DNA of 64,000 bases, taken from the NCBI RefSeq assembly GCF_035917675.1, contig NZ_CP109104.1, forward strand, positions 3,038,001 to 3,102,000. The letters run 5' to 3'. Made by a program: the position numbers and the translations under genes. This document shows positions 1-9,136 of this stretch, one piece after another; position 1 is the stretch's first letter; every line of letters begins with the position of its first letter. Origin of the DNA: Streptomyces sp. NBC_01775. GTDB lineage: Bacteria; Actinomycetota; Actinomycetes; Streptomycetales; Streptomycetaceae. The notes under the pieces are model-generated. The model worked only from the letters and a program-made list of their open reading frames with translations, was not told the DNA's origin and searched no databases.

Positions 1-359
1 AACAGCGCGGACTCGTCGCCGCCCTCGCCCGCCTTGATCTCCAGGATGACGTCCTTCTCGTCGCTGGGGTCCCGGGGGACGAGCAGCAGCCGCAGCTTCT
101 CCGTCAGCTCCTCGCGGCGGCGCTCCAGGTCTTTGACCTCGTCGGCGAACTCGGGGTCCTCACCGGCCAGTTCACGCGCGGTGCCGATGTCGTCCCCGGT
201 CCGCTTCCACTCAAGGTAGGTGGTGATGATCGGGGTGAGCTCGGCGTAGCGCTTGTTGAGCCGGCGCGCTCCCGCCTGGTCGGCGTGGATCGCGGGGTCC
301 GCGAGCTGCTTTTCGAGGTCGGCGTGCTCGCCGATGAGTTCCTCGACCGCCTCGAACAT
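1..359 (-). CDS. prfA: Peptide chain release factor 1, N-terminal part (cut by window edge)
   Basis: RF-1 reads UAA and UAG stop codons in the ribosomal A site and triggers peptide release. Only about the first 119 residues are here. The protein begins MFEAVEELIGEH and reaches the start of the KAGEGGDE stretch typical of class I release factors; the GGQ hydrolysis motif and the codon-recognition loop lie outside the window. I chose the ATG at 359 rather than the in-frame ATG at 368 because AAGGA sits 8 nt upstream of the former. It lies about 130 bp downstream of rpmE in the same direction, the usual actinomycete order. Confidence 0.93.
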   Translation of the reverse strand, partial: MFEAVEELIGEHADLEKQLADPAIHADQAGARRLNKRYAELTPIITTYLEWKRTGDDIGTARELAGEDPEFADEVKDLERRREELTEKLRLLLVPRDPSDEKDVILEIKAGEGGDESAL

Positions 360-486
360 CGTGGCCATCCTTAGTGAAGAAGTGAGACGCCCTGACCGGA
401 GGAGGGGCGCCGGAGCGCGGAACACCAAAAGAGCGCCGGCCGGGCTGCCCTACGAGGGGCAGCCGCGGACCGGCGCTGCGGTGTCG

Positions 487-708
487 CTACTTCTTGGTGC
501 CGGCGCTCTTGCCGAAGCGGGCCTCGAAGCGTGCCACACGGCCACCGGTGTCGAGGATCTTCTGCTTGCCGGTGTAGAAGGGGTGGCACGCGGAGCAGAT
601 GTCCGCGCGGATCTGGCCTTCCGACATGGTGCTACGCGTGGTGAACGAGTTGCCACAGGTGCAGCTCACCTGGGTCTCGTAGTACTCCGGGTGGATCTCG
701 CGCTTCAA
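487..708 (-). CDS. rpmE: 50S ribosomal protein L31, zinc-binding form
   Basis: A 73-aa large-subunit ribosomal protein. It begins [12 protein letters not shown] and contains CTCGNSF near residues 16-22 and [11 protein letters not shown] near residues 36-46, so it has the four cysteines (CxC and CxxC) of the zinc-binding C+ form. The zinc-free paralog used by streptomycetes under zinc limitation lacks these cysteines. An AGGAGAG-like ribosome-binding site precedes the start. It lies between the LCP gene and prfA, as is usual in Streptomyces. The C-terminal lysine-rich tail is normal for the family. Confidence 0.96.
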   Translation of the reverse strand: MKREIHPEYYETQVSCTCGNSFTTRSTMSEGQIRADICSACHPFYTGKQKILDTGGRVARFEARFGKSAGTKK

Positions 709-841
709 GGGTCTCTCCTAGGTTCTGGAGGGCACCGGGTCGGGAGACGGGTTGTCACCCGTGAACCGGGGCCGACGGTCCAGTTTGCCACTGGTGACCG
801 CACCCCCCAAAACCGGGGGGAGGAGCCCGTTATTCCGGACT

Positions 842-860
842 TCCCGGCCTTCGGCCGGGA
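842..860 (-). terminator. Hairpin downstream of the LCP gene
   Basis: A perfect 8-bp stem (TCCCGGCC/GGCCGGGA) with a 3-nt loop lies about 140 bp past the LCP stop in the 293-bp gap before rpmE. There is no U-run, which is common for Streptomyces terminators. The rest of the gap shows no gene and probably carries the rpmE promoter. Confidence 0.4.
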
Positions 861-1001
861 GGTGCCCCCAGAGCAGGGGAGACCCCGATCAAGGACTTCC
901 GGCCGCCTTGCGATCGCACGCTCCCCCACGCTCGGCTCCGCTCGCACGGGCGGTGCCCCCACGACGACGCTCCTTCCGGGCAAACATTGCCGGTCACGGC
1001 A

Positions 1002-2171
1002 CTAGTCCCGAGCCCCTTGCGTCTTCTTCTGGCCATTCTTGTCCTTGACGACGCCCCCTATGTCGGTCTGGTCGCCCGCCGAGCCCTTGGTCGCGGACTT
1101 CGGGACCGGCTTGTCCGCCTTGAGGGCCTTCCAGACCTTCTTCGTCTTGGCTTCCAGCGGTATGACGCGGTTCGGGTCGTTGGGGTCGTAATCGACCGGC
1201 AGCGTCGTCATCTGGATGTCGTCGGACTTGATGCCCTTGAGCATCTTCGCCATTCCGGTCAGCTCGCTCACCGAGTCCAGGTCGGAGTCGGTGGTGATCG
1301 CGGAGGTGGAGGTGTCGGCCAGGTCGTAGAGCTTCTTGGGACTGCTGAAGAGGCCGATGCTGTTGACCTGGTCCATGAGCGCCTTGACGAACGCCTGCTG
1401 GAGCTGGATACGGCCCAGGTCGCTGCCGTCGCCGACACCGTGCCGGGTGCGCACCAGGCCGAGGGACTGCTCACCGTCGAGGGTGTGGGTACCCGCCTTC
1501 AGGTTGAGGTGGCTGTCCTTGTCCTTGATCGGCTTGGTCGTGGTCATCTCGACGCCGCCGAGGGTGTTGATGAGCTTCTTGAAGCCGGAGAAGTCGACCT
1601 CCAGGTAGTGGTCCATACGGACCCCGGAGATGGACTCGACGGTCTTCACGGCGCAGGCGGGCCCGCCGACCTCGTAGGCGGAGTTGAACATCGCGCGCTG
1701 TGCCGGAACCTTTTTGTTGCCGACGCTCTCGTCGCCCTGGCAGCTCGGCCGCTGGATGAGCGTGTCGCGCGGTATCGAGATGACGCTGGCCTTGTCGTGC
1801 TTCTCGTTTATGTGCACGACCATCGCCGTGTCCGAGCGGGCCCCGCCCTGGTCCTTGCCGTACTTCGCGTTGTCACCCGCGCGGCTGTCGGACCCCATGA
1901 CGAGGATGTCCATCGAGCCGTTCGGGACGTCCTGGGGCCGGTTCGTGCCCAGGGCCGCGTTGATGTCTACGCCGGAGATGTTGCCGTCCAGCTTGAAGTA
2001 GACGAAGCCGAGGCTTCCGCCTCCGAGCACCACGGCACCCGCGACGGTCCAGGCGGCGGCGCGCATGGCTCGCGTGCGCCCGCTGCGTGGCTTGCGACGG
2101 CGGCCACTGGCACGTATGCCCCTGGCGCGGCGCTCGGCTGCCGTGTCGCCGTCGTTACTGTCGCCCGCCAT
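1002..2171 (-). CDS. LytR-CpsA-Psr (LCP) family cell-wall glycopolymer ligase
   Basis: LCP enzymes transfer undecaprenyl-linked glycopolymers (teichoic acids, arabinogalactan) onto peptidoglycan on the outer face of the membrane. The 389-aa protein has a basic cytoplasmic N-terminus (RRRKPRSGRTR), one transmembrane anchor near residues 37-60, and an extracellular LCP domain with DILVMGSDSRAG, RSDTAMVVHI and SIPRDTLI, which carry the conserved Asp and Arg residues of the phosphotransferase site. An upstream in-frame extension exists, but the ATG at 2171 is preceded by GAGGGAAG. It lies between rho and rpmE in the same orientation; the 485-bp gap and strong hairpin upstream suggest it is transcribed separately from rho. 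Confidence 0.92.
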   Translation of the reverse strand: MAGDSNDGDTAAERRARGIRASGRRRKPRSGRTRAMRAAAWTVAGAVVLGGGSLGFVYFKLDGNISGVDINAALGTNRPQDVPNGSMDILVMGSDSRAGDNAKYGKDQGGARSDTAMVVHINEKHDKASVISIPRDTLIQRPSCQGDESVGNKKVPAQRAMFNSAYEVGGPACAVKTVESISGVRMDHYLEVDFSGFKKLINTLGGVEMTTTKPIKDKDSHLNLKAGTHTLDGEQSLGLVRTRHGVGDGSDLGRIQLQQAFVKALMDQVNSIGLFSSPKKLYDLADTSTSAITTDSDLDSVSELTGMAKMLKGIKSDDIQMTTLPVDYDPNDPNRVIPLEAKTKKVWKALKADKPVPKSATKGSAGDQTDIGGVVKDKNGQKKTQGARD

Positions 2172-2416
2172 GTCACTTCCCTCAGTCCTGCCGTTTGGCG
2201 CTGTTGTCCGGTGTGGACGCTGAATCCTCGCGGAAGGGTTGCACAACGAGTCATCAGCACGCGCGAACCACGCATCACGGGACACGGGCACTCCGACGGG
2301 GCCGCTACTCCGTACTGGTCCCGTTCTACCTGCGACGACGTACCCGCGCCTGGCGAAAACACGCGGGTTGTCCGGCCCGCCCCTCTGTGGTCAAGCTCTC
2401 AGCAGGGAAAACAGAC

Positions 2417-2458
2417 GGCGAGGGCCGTTCCACCGTGTGTGGTGGAACGGCCCTCGCC
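2417..2458 (-). terminator. Strong 18-bp-stem terminator downstream of rho
   Basis: A perfect 18-bp inverted repeat starting GGCGAGGGCCGTTCC, with a GTGTGT loop, lies about 200 bp past the rho stop and before the LCP start. It is the best terminator candidate for the rho transcript. Confidence 0.75.
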
Positions 2459-2523
2459 TGACCCGTCCGGGCGACAGCCCCCCTTCGGGGGGCCTTCCGG
2501 GGGCTTGCCCTGGGGCTCTCGGC

Positions 2524-2572
2524 CCTCAGTCCCGGCCGTTGCCCGGAGCCGGGGTCGCCTTCTGGAGCGACT
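2524..2572 (-). repeat. rho: Diverged second copy of the rho 3' end
   Basis: About 45 bp repeat the last codons and stop of rho. Read on the minus strand, this copy encodes LQKATPAPGNGRD-stop, while the real rho end is [17 protein letters not shown]. The copy sits 131 bp beyond the true stop. It has no start codon and is not a gene; it looks like a local duplication that has since diverged. Confidence 0.8.
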
Positions 2573-2656
2573 CCTCCTACCGCGCCCCTCGCAGTGCGAG
2601 GCCCCAGGGGGCCTCCCACGCTTCGGGACGCTGCTCCGGGCTCCGACCGTCGACCC

Positions 2657-4774
2657 TCAGTCCTGGCCGTTGCCCGGAGTCGGGGTCGTCTTCTGGATCT
2701 GGAGCAGGAACTCCGCGTTGGACTTCGTCTGCTTCATCTTGTCCAGCAGCAGCTCGATCGCCTGCTGCTGGTCCAGGGCGTGCAGGACGCGGCGGAGCTT
2801 CCAGACGATCTGGAGCTCGTCGCTGCCCATGAGGATCTCTTCCTTACGGGTACCGGAAGCGTCCACGTCGACAGCGGGGAAGATCCGCTTGTCGGAGAGC
2901 TTGCGCTCCAGCTTCAGCTCCATGTTGCCGGTGCCCTTGAACTCCTCGAAGATCACGTCGTCCATGCGGGAGCCGGTCTCCACCATGGCCGTCGCGACGA
3001 TCGTCAGGGAGCCGCCGTCCTCGATGTTGCGCGCCGCGCCGAAGAACTTCTTCGGCGGGTACAGCGCCGTCGAGTCCACACCACCGGACAGGATCCGGCC
3101 CGAGGCCGGCGCCGCCAGGTTGTAGGCGCGGCCCAGACGGGTGATCGAGTCGAGCAGGACGACCACGTCGTGCCCCAGCTCCACCAGCCGCTTGGCCCGC
3201 TCGATCGCCAGCTCGGCGACCGTGGTGTGGTCCTCGGCCGGGCGGTCGAAGGTCGAGGAGATGACCTCGCCCTTGACCGACCGCTGCATGTCGGTGACCT
3301 CTTCCGGACGCTCGTCGACGAGGACGACCATCAGGTGGCACTCGGGGTTGTTGTGGGTGATCGCGTTGGCGACCGCCTGCATGATCATGGTCTTACCGGT
3401 CTTCGGCGGGGCCACGATCAGCCCGCGCTGCCCCTTGCCGATGGGCGAGACCAGGTCGATGATCCGGGTCGTCAGCTGGCCGGGCTCGGTCTCCAGCCGC
3501 AGCCGCTCCTGCGGGTACAGGGGGGTCAGCTTGGTGAACTCGGGCCGTGCCTTGCCGCCTTCGGGCGCCATGCCGTTGACCGAGTCGAGCCGCACCAGCG
3601 CGTTGAACTTCTCGCGGCGCTCGCCCTCACGCGGCTGGCGCACAGCGCCGGTGACGTGGTCGCCCTTGCGCAGGCCGTTCTTGCGGACCTGCGCCAGCGA
3701 GACGTAGACGTCGTTCGGGCCCGGCAGGTAGCCGGAGGTGCGCACGAACGCGTAGTTGTCGAGGATGTCGAGGATGCCCGCGACCGGGATCAGGACGTCG
3801 TCCTCGGCGATCTGCGGCTCGCCGCCGCCACCACCGAAGTCCTCACGGCCGCGCCGGCCGCGCCTGTCGCGGTAGCGGCCCCGACGGCCGCGGCGCCCGC
3901 CGGCACCGTCGTCCTCGAAGTCGTCCCTGCGGTTGCCGCCGCCGCCCTGGGCGTTGCCCTGGCTCTGCTGGCCGCCGCCACCGCCGCCGCCCGTGCCGCC
4001 GCCCTCGTTCTTGCGGCTGCGGTCGCGGTCGCGCTGGCGGTCGCGCTTGGACTGGCGGTCCTGCTGCTGCTTGCCGTCGGCCTGGCCGCCGCCCTTGTCG
4101 GAACGCTCGCCCTTGCCGTCGGACTTGCCGCCCTCGGACTTCGCGTCCGTGCGGCCCTCAGCCGTGTCGGCTGCGGCTTCGGCCTTGGAGTGACGCGGGC
4201 GGCCCTCCTGGGCCTTGGCCGCGTCACCCTCGTGCTGGCCGGGGATGTCGATCTGCTGGCTGTCCTGCGCGTCCTGCTGGGCCTCGCCCTCGCCGGTGCG
4301 GGCACGGGAGGTGCTGCGGCGCTTCGGCCGGGCCTCCTCGATGCTCTCGTCCGTCTTGGCGGCTGAAGTCTTGGGCTCCTTGGCGCTCTTGGCGTCCTTT
4401 GCGTCCTTGGCCTCGGCGGCCTTGGCGCCGTTCGCGCCCTTGGCGTCGCCGGAGGCGGCCTTGGTGCTCTTGGCGGACGCTGAAGTGGCGGCGGCGGAAC
4501 CGGACTTGGGCTCCGCGCCCCCGCCTGCCTGGCGCTCCTTGATGACCTCGATCAATTGGCTCTTGCGCATGCGCGCTGTGCCCTTGATACCGAGGCCGGA
4601 AGCGACCTGCTGCAGCTCGGCCAGAACCATGCCCTCAAGCCCCGTGCCGGAGCGCCGACGCCTGGGTGCGGCACCGGAGGCAGTCGAGGCGGAAGCGTCC
4701 GTAGCAGCAGGCGCCGCGGCACCGTCGGCTGCGGCATCGGCGTTCACGCCCATCAGATCGGTGGTGTCGCTCAC
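2657..4774 (-). CDS. rho: Transcription termination factor Rho, actinobacterial long form
   Basis: Hexameric RNA-dependent ATPase that terminates untranslated transcripts. The 705-aa protein has a Rho_N helical domain near residues 47-80 ([15 protein letters not shown]), then a roughly 230-residue hydrophilic insert rich in Lys, Glu, Gly and Arg that ends in [10 protein letters not shown]-type RNA-binding sequence. A cold-shock-like RNA-binding domain follows at about 320-395, then the RecA-type motor with Walker A (APPKTGKT, about 455) and Walker B ([12 protein letters not shown], about 535). The insert explains the length relative to the 419-aa E. coli protein and is typical of high-GC Gram-positives. 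The start is GTG with AAGGA 6 nt upstream. A 403-bp leader separates it from thrB. Confidence 0.96.
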   Translation of the reverse strand: MSDTTDLMGVNADAAADGAAAPAATDASASTASGAAPRRRRSGTGLEGMVLAELQQVASGLGIKGTARMRKSQLIEVIKERQAGGGAEPKSGSAAATSASAKSTKAASGDAKGANGAKAAEAKDAKDAKSAKEPKTSAAKTDESIEEARPKRRSTSRARTGEGEAQQDAQDSQQIDIPGQHEGDAAKAQEGRPRHSKAEAAADTAEGRTDAKSEGGKSDGKGERSDKGGGQADGKQQQDRQSKRDRQRDRDRSRKNEGGGTGGGGGGGQQSQGNAQGGGGNRRDDFEDDGAGGRRGRRGRYRDRRGRRGREDFGGGGGEPQIAEDDVLIPVAGILDILDNYAFVRTSGYLPGPNDVYVSLAQVRKNGLRKGDHVTGAVRQPREGERREKFNALVRLDSVNGMAPEGGKARPEFTKLTPLYPQERLRLETEPGQLTTRIIDLVSPIGKGQRGLIVAPPKTGKTMIMQAVANAITHNNPECHLMVVLVDERPEEVTDMQRSVKGEVISSTFDRPAEDHTTVAELAIERAKRLVELGHDVVVLLDSITRLGRAYNLAAPASGRILSGGVDSTALYPPKKFFGAARNIEDGGSLTIVATAMVETGSRMDDVIFEEFKGTGNMELKLERKLSDKRIFPAVDVDASGTRKEEILMGSDELQIVWKLRRVLHALDQQQAIELLLDKMKQTKSNAEFLLQIQKTTPTPGNGQD

Positions 4775-5177
4775 GAAGGGTCCTTCCCTGGAGCGGACGT
4801 CGGCCAGTCTGGCTCGGCGACCGGTTGTGCTGTCCGGCTAGAGTCCTGTGCTCGCGGACCTGACCGGGGCGGTGGTCCCGCCTGGATGTACGGCGGGGAG
4901 ATCAGTACATGGGTTCGGCGTGAAGCGTAGACAGGGGTGTCTTTCACGTCGGCTCCGGAGCGTGTTCGGCACTGCCCGGCAGTAGTCCAAGCAGTGCGGG
5001 AAGCTCTGGGGAGAAGAGGTGGTCCCGACTGGGGCTACCAGGGGAACACTCAAGCACCGCACTCTTCGGACCGTCACACATTTCCGCGTGCGACCCACGA
5101 GACTGCGAGTGCAGACTTGAGGTTAACACTACCGGATCCAACAAACATTCCCCCTCTCGAAGACCGGCAATCGACTG
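4775..5177 (-). other. Long non-coding leader upstream of rho
   Basis: No supportable ORF is visible in these 403 bp between thrB and rho. On the minus strand the region would form a long 5' leader. A possible promoter is listed separately at 5125-5152. I see no strong terminator hairpin for thrB here. Confidence 0.4.
5125..5152 (-). promoter_or_regulatory. Candidate SigR-type promoter for rho
   Basis: On the minus strand GGGAAT (5152-5147) is followed after 19 nt by GTT (5127-5125). The thiol-stress sigma factor SigR of Streptomyces recognises GGAAT and GTT elements with a spacer of about that length. A TAGTGT hexamer overlaps it and could equally be a housekeeping -10. This is an inference from motif spacing only. 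Confidence 0.3.
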
Positions 5178-6230
5178 TCACCGGGGCGCGCTGCCCGTGC
5201 CTCCCGGCGCGCTCCGGTCGTTTTCCGCGCCCCCGGAACGGCCTGTTCCGGAGCCGCCCCCGACCCCTGTTCCGACCCCCGTGCCGGCAGCGGCCGTACC
5301 CCCGCCACCTGCGGCGTTGAGCGGCAGCACGCTCGCTCCCACGGTGTCGAGGGCCAACGGGTTCGCGGTCCAGCCCTCGCCCGCGAGGCGGGAGACCTTG
5401 TCGGCCTCACCCTGGTTGCCGGCCAGCGCCAGCACCGTCGGTCCGGCGCCGGAAATCACCGCGGGGACCCCGTCGGCGCGCAGCCGGCTCACCAGATCGG
5501 CGCTCTCGGTCATCGCCGGGGCCCGGTATTCCTGGTGCAGCCGGTCCTCGGTGGCCGCCAGCAGCAGCTCCGGGTGGCGGGTGAGCGCCTCGACGAGGAG
5601 CGCGGCGCGGCCGGCGTTGAAGGCGGCGTCGACATGCGGCACGGTGCGCGGCAGCAGGCCCCGCGCGGTCTTGGTGAGCAGCGGTTTCGCGGGGACGAAG
5701 ACCACCGGGACGAGGGATTGCGCCGGGTCCAGTCGCAGGGCACGGGCCGCGCCCGCGTCCGTCCAGGCCAGGGTGAAGCCGCCCAGCAGACAGGCCGCGA
5801 CGTTGTCGGGGTGACCCTCGATCTCGGTGGCGAGCTCCAGCAGCGCGGTGTCGTCGAGCCTGGCCTCTCCCCCGGTGGTCACGGCGCGGGCCGCCATCAC
5901 GCCCGCGCAGATGGCGGCGGAGGAGGAGCCCAGGCCCCGGCCGTGCGGGATGCGGTTGGCGCATACGACCTCAAGGCCGCGCGGCTGCCCGCCCAGCAGG
6001 TCGAAGGCGGTGCGCAGGGAGCGGATGAGCAGGTGGTTCTCGTCGCGGGGCAGGGTCTCGGCGCCCTCGCCCGCGATGTCGATGTGCAATCCGGCGTCGG
6101 CCACCCGGACGACCACGTCGTCGTAGAGCCCCAGGGCAAGACCCAGGGCGTCGAAGCCGGGGCCGAGGTTGGCGCTGGTGGCGGGGACGCGCACCCGGAC
6201 GGCGGCGGCGCGGAACGCGGGACCGGCCAT
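5178..6230 (-). CDS. thrB: Homoserine kinase
   Basis: GHMP-family kinase that phosphorylates homoserine with ATP, the step before threonine synthase. It opens with VRVPATSANLGPGFDALG and has the GHMP ATP loop PHGRGLGSSSAAI near residue 100. The 350-aa product ends in a Gly/Thr/Ala/Ser tail of about 45 residues (GTGVGTGVGGGSGTG) that the family does not need. I took the start at 6230 (MAGPAF), where AAGGAG lies 12 nt upstream; the longer frame to 6311 has no support. A 295-bp gap separates it from thrC, and a TAGGCT hexamer at 6355-6350 (minus strand) may be the -10 of its own promoter. Confidence 0.94.
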   Translation of the reverse strand: MAGPAFRAAAVRVRVPATSANLGPGFDALGLALGLYDDVVVRVADAGLHIDIAGEGAETLPRDENHLLIRSLRTAFDLLGGQPRGLEVVCANRIPHGRGLGSSSAAICAGVMAARAVTTGGEARLDDTALLELATEIEGHPDNVAACLLGGFTLAWTDAGAARALRLDPAQSLVPVVFVPAKPLLTKTARGLLPRTVPHVDAAFNAGRAALLVEALTRHPELLLAATEDRLHQEYRAPAMTESADLVSRLRADGVPAVISGAGPTVLALAGNQGEADKVSRLAGEGWTANPLALDTVGASVLPLNAAGGGGTAAAGTGVGTGVGGGSGTGRSGGAENDRSAPGGTGSAPR

Positions 6231-6525
6231 CTCTCGATGACTCTCCTTGGTTTGGTTGCGGAGCACCCCTTTGGACCGCGGCTGTGCCGGACCGGTCACC
6301 ACTTCCCGCACGGTCCCAGGGTGGACGTACGAGAGCGGGGGTGAAACTCAGCCTATCGAAGGTGGGTTCACTGGCGACATAGGGCGCACAGGAGGCGCAC
6401 GATGCGTGTCGTGAGCCGCCCTGTGCCCCCCTTGTCCGAACGCGCTCGCCGGACCCGGAAAGAGCAGGTCACCCGGGTGCGGCGGGAGGCCGGGACGGCG
6501 GCAGCCGAGGCGCCCGGCCGCGGCG

Positions 6526-7650
6526 TCAGGCCAGACCGAGGCGCTCGGCTGCGGCATCCGCGTCGACGGGGACCGTGACCGGCTGCGGGGCGCCCGCGAC
6601 GGCCCAGTCGGGGTCCTTGAGGCCGTTGCCGGTCACGGTGCACACGATGCGCTGACCGGGATCGACCTTGCCCTCCTCGGCCGCCTGGATCAGACCGGCG
6701 ACGGAAGCCGCCGAGGCGGGCTCCACGAAGACGCCCTCCTGCGCGGCCAACAGCCGGTAGGCGCGCAGGATCTGACGGTCGGTCACCGAGTCGATGAAGC
6801 CGCCGGACTCGTCGCGCGCCTCCTCGGCGAGCGTCCAGGAGGCCGGGTTGCCGATACGGATCGCGGTGGCGATGGTGCTCGGCTCCTTGACCGCCTCACC
6901 ACGCACGATCGGCGCGGCACCGGATGCCTGGTAACCCCACATACGGGGGGTGCGGGCGGCCATCCCGTCCTGCGCGTATTCGCGGTAGCCCTTCCAGTAC
7001 GCCGTGATGTTGCCCGCGTTGCCGACCGGGAGGACATGGATGTCGGGGGCTTCGCCGAGCATGTCGACGATCTCGAAGGCCGCGGTCTTCTGCCCCTCGA
7101 TACGGGAGGGGTTGACCGAATTGACCAGCGCCACCGGGTACTTCTCCGACAGCCCGCGCGCGAGGCTGAGGCAGTCGTCGAAGTTGCCCTCGACCTGGAG
7201 GATCTTGGCGCCGTGCACCAGCGCCTGGCCCATCTTGCCGAGCGCGATCTTGCCCTGCGGCACGAGGACGGCGCAGACCATGCCGGCCCGTACGGCGTAG
7301 GCCGCGGCCGAGGCCGAGGTGTTGCCCGTGGAGGCGCAGATGACGGCCTGGGCGCCGTTCTCCTTGGCCTTGGTGATGGCCATCGTCATGCCCCGGTCCT
7401 TGAAGGAGCCGGTGGGGTTGGCGCCCTCGACCTTGAGGTGGACGTCGCAGCCGGTCAGCTCGCTCAGCACCTGCGCCGGGACCAGCGGGGTGCCGCCTTC
7501 ACGCAGCGTGACGGGGGCCGTGTCCGCGCTCACCGGGAGGCGGTCGCGGTACTCCTCGATGATGCCGCGCCACTGGGGGCGGCCGGCGGTCCGGCCGGGC
7601 CGCGCTCCCACGTCGGGCATCTGGGACATCGGAGGTTCCATGACGGTCAC
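6526..7650 (-). CDS. thrC: Threonine synthase
   Basis: PLP-dependent enzyme that converts O-phosphohomoserine to threonine. The PLP lysine lies in [11 protein letters not shown] near residue 84, and the phosphate-binding loops include [15 protein letters not shown] and [13 protein letters not shown]. The C-terminal [14 protein letters not shown] is typical of the family. The start is uncertain: GTG at 7650 has GGGAG 10 nt upstream, while the ATG at 7641 and a later ATG are also possible. It follows hom by 64 bp, so the two are probably co-transcribed. Confidence 0.93.
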   Translation of the reverse strand: MTVMEPPMSQMPDVGARPGRTAGRPQWRGIIEEYRDRLPVSADTAPVTLREGGTPLVPAQVLSELTGCDVHLKVEGANPTGSFKDRGMTMAITKAKENGAQAVICASTGNTSASAAAYAVRAGMVCAVLVPQGKIALGKMGQALVHGAKILQVEGNFDDCLSLARGLSEKYPVALVNSVNPSRIEGQKTAAFEIVDMLGEAPDIHVLPVGNAGNITAYWKGYREYAQDGMAARTPRMWGYQASGAAPIVRGEAVKEPSTIATAIRIGNPASWTLAEEARDESGGFIDSVTDRQILRAYRLLAAQEGVFVEPASAASVAGLIQAAEEGKVDPGQRIVCTVTGNGLKDPDWAVAGAPQPVTVPVDADAAAERLGLA

Positions 7651-7714
7651 TTTTCCTTGGCTCCCTTACTCACCTTTTCCGGTGCCGCTCGGTGCCGCTC
7701 ACCGGTGTGCGGTC

Positions 7715-9016
7715 TCATTCGCCCTCGACGCGCATGATGCTCGCGACCCCGCGCACGGTGTCGAGGCCGCGCAGCGCCTCGACCGTCGCGCTGAGCGCGG
7801 CGTCGCCGGCGCGGTGGGTGACGACGACGAGCCAGGCTCCGCCGTGCGTCCCCTCCTTGCCCTTCTGGCGCACGGTGTCGATCGAGACGCCGTGCTCGGC
7901 GAAGACCGTCGCCACCTGTGCGAGGACGCCCGGCTTGTCCGCGACGTCCAGGCTGATGTGGTAACGGGTGACCACCTCGCCCATGGGGGAAACGGGCAGT
8001 TGGGCATAGGCGGACTCGCCCGGCCCCCGGCCGCCGCTGAGCTTGTTGCGGCAGGCGGCCACCAGGTCGCCCAGCACCGCCGAGGCGGTGGGAGAGCCAC
8101 CCGCGCCGGGCCCGTAGAACATCAGCTGGCCCGCGGCCTCGGACTCGACGAAGACCGCGTTGTACGCCTCGCGCACGGAGGCGAGCGGGTGGCTGAGGGG
8201 GATCATCGCGGGGTGCACACGTGCGGTGACCGAGCGTCCGTCGGCGGCGCGCTCGCAGATGGCCAGCAGCTTGACGGTGCATCCCATACGCCGCGCCGAG
8301 GCGATGTCGGAGGCGGTGACGTCCGAGAGGCCCTCGCGGTGCACATCGTCCAGGCGTACGCGGGTGTGGAAGGCGATGCCCGCGAGGATGGCGGCCTTGG
8401 CGGCGGCGTCGAACCCCTCGACGTCGGCCGTCGGGTCGGCCTCCGCGTACCCGAGCGCGGTGGCCTCGTTCAGCGCCTCGCTGTACCCGGCGCCGGCGGA
8501 GTCCATGCGGTCGAGGATGAAGTTCGTGGTGCCGTTCACGATGCCCAGGACCCGGTTGACCGTGTCCCCGGCCAGGGACTCGCGCAGGGGCCGCACCAGC
8601 GGGATCGCGGCGGCTACGGCGGCCTCGTAGAAGAGGTCGGCGCCGTGTTTCTCGGCCGCCTCGTGCAAGGTGGCGCCGTCCTCGGCCAGCAGCGCCTTGT
8701 TGGCCGTCACCACGCTGGCGCCGTGTTCGAAGGCCGAGGTGATCAGGGCGCGGGCCGGCTCGATGCCGCCGATGACCTCCACGACGACGTCGATGTCCTC
8801 GCGCGCGGCGAGCGCGGCGGCGTCGGTGGTCACCAGCTGCTGGTCGATGCCCTCGCGGACCCGGTCGGGACGCCGGACGGCGACCCCGGCCAGTTCGACC
8901 GGGGCGCCGATGCGCTGTGCGAGGTCGTCGGCGTGCGTCGTCATGATGCGTGCCACCTCTGAGCCGACAACCCCACAGCCCAGCAGCGCCACCTTCAGCG
9001 GACGCGTACGCATCAT
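7715..9016 (-). CDS. hom: Homoserine dehydrogenase
   Basis: NAD(P)H-dependent reduction of aspartate semialdehyde to homoserine, the branch point for threonine and methionine. The 433-aa protein has an N-terminal Rossmann motif (VALLGCGVVGSEVAR), the core with KALLAEDG and GIVNGTTNFIL, and a C-terminal ACT domain (residues about 350-430, ISLDVADKPGVLAQVATVF), the usual site of threonine feedback. AGAGG lies a few nt upstream of the ATG pair at 9016/9013. The order lysA-hom-thrC-thrB groups the aspartate-family genes. Confidence 0.96.
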   Translation of the reverse strand: MMRTRPLKVALLGCGVVGSEVARIMTTHADDLAQRIGAPVELAGVAVRRPDRVREGIDQQLVTTDAAALAAREDIDVVVEVIGGIEPARALITSAFEHGASVVTANKALLAEDGATLHEAAEKHGADLFYEAAVAAAIPLVRPLRESLAGDTVNRVLGIVNGTTNFILDRMDSAGAGYSEALNEATALGYAEADPTADVEGFDAAAKAAILAGIAFHTRVRLDDVHREGLSDVTASDIASARRMGCTVKLLAICERAADGRSVTARVHPAMIPLSHPLASVREAYNAVFVESEAAGQLMFYGPGAGGSPTASAVLGDLVAACRNKLSGGRGPGESAYAQLPVSPMGEVVTRYHISLDVADKPGVLAQVATVFAEHGVSIDTVRQKGKEGTHGGAWLVVVTHRAGDAALSATVEALRGLDTVRGVASIMRVEGE

Positions 9017-9136
9017 CTGACCTCTTCTTCCGTCTGGCTCGTCACAGCGCGTTCTTCACAGCGTTTCGTGGTGTCAAGTCTCACTTACCGGAACGGAGAT
9101 TCCACGCCTGGTCCAGTATGTGGGACATATATCTCG

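Noticed and set aside
987..3125. Long plus-strand open frames (up to 712 codons) opposite the LCP and rho genes
   Set aside because: They are antisense shadows produced by the GC-rich third positions of the real minus-strand genes; they show no family motifs and no ribosome-binding sites.
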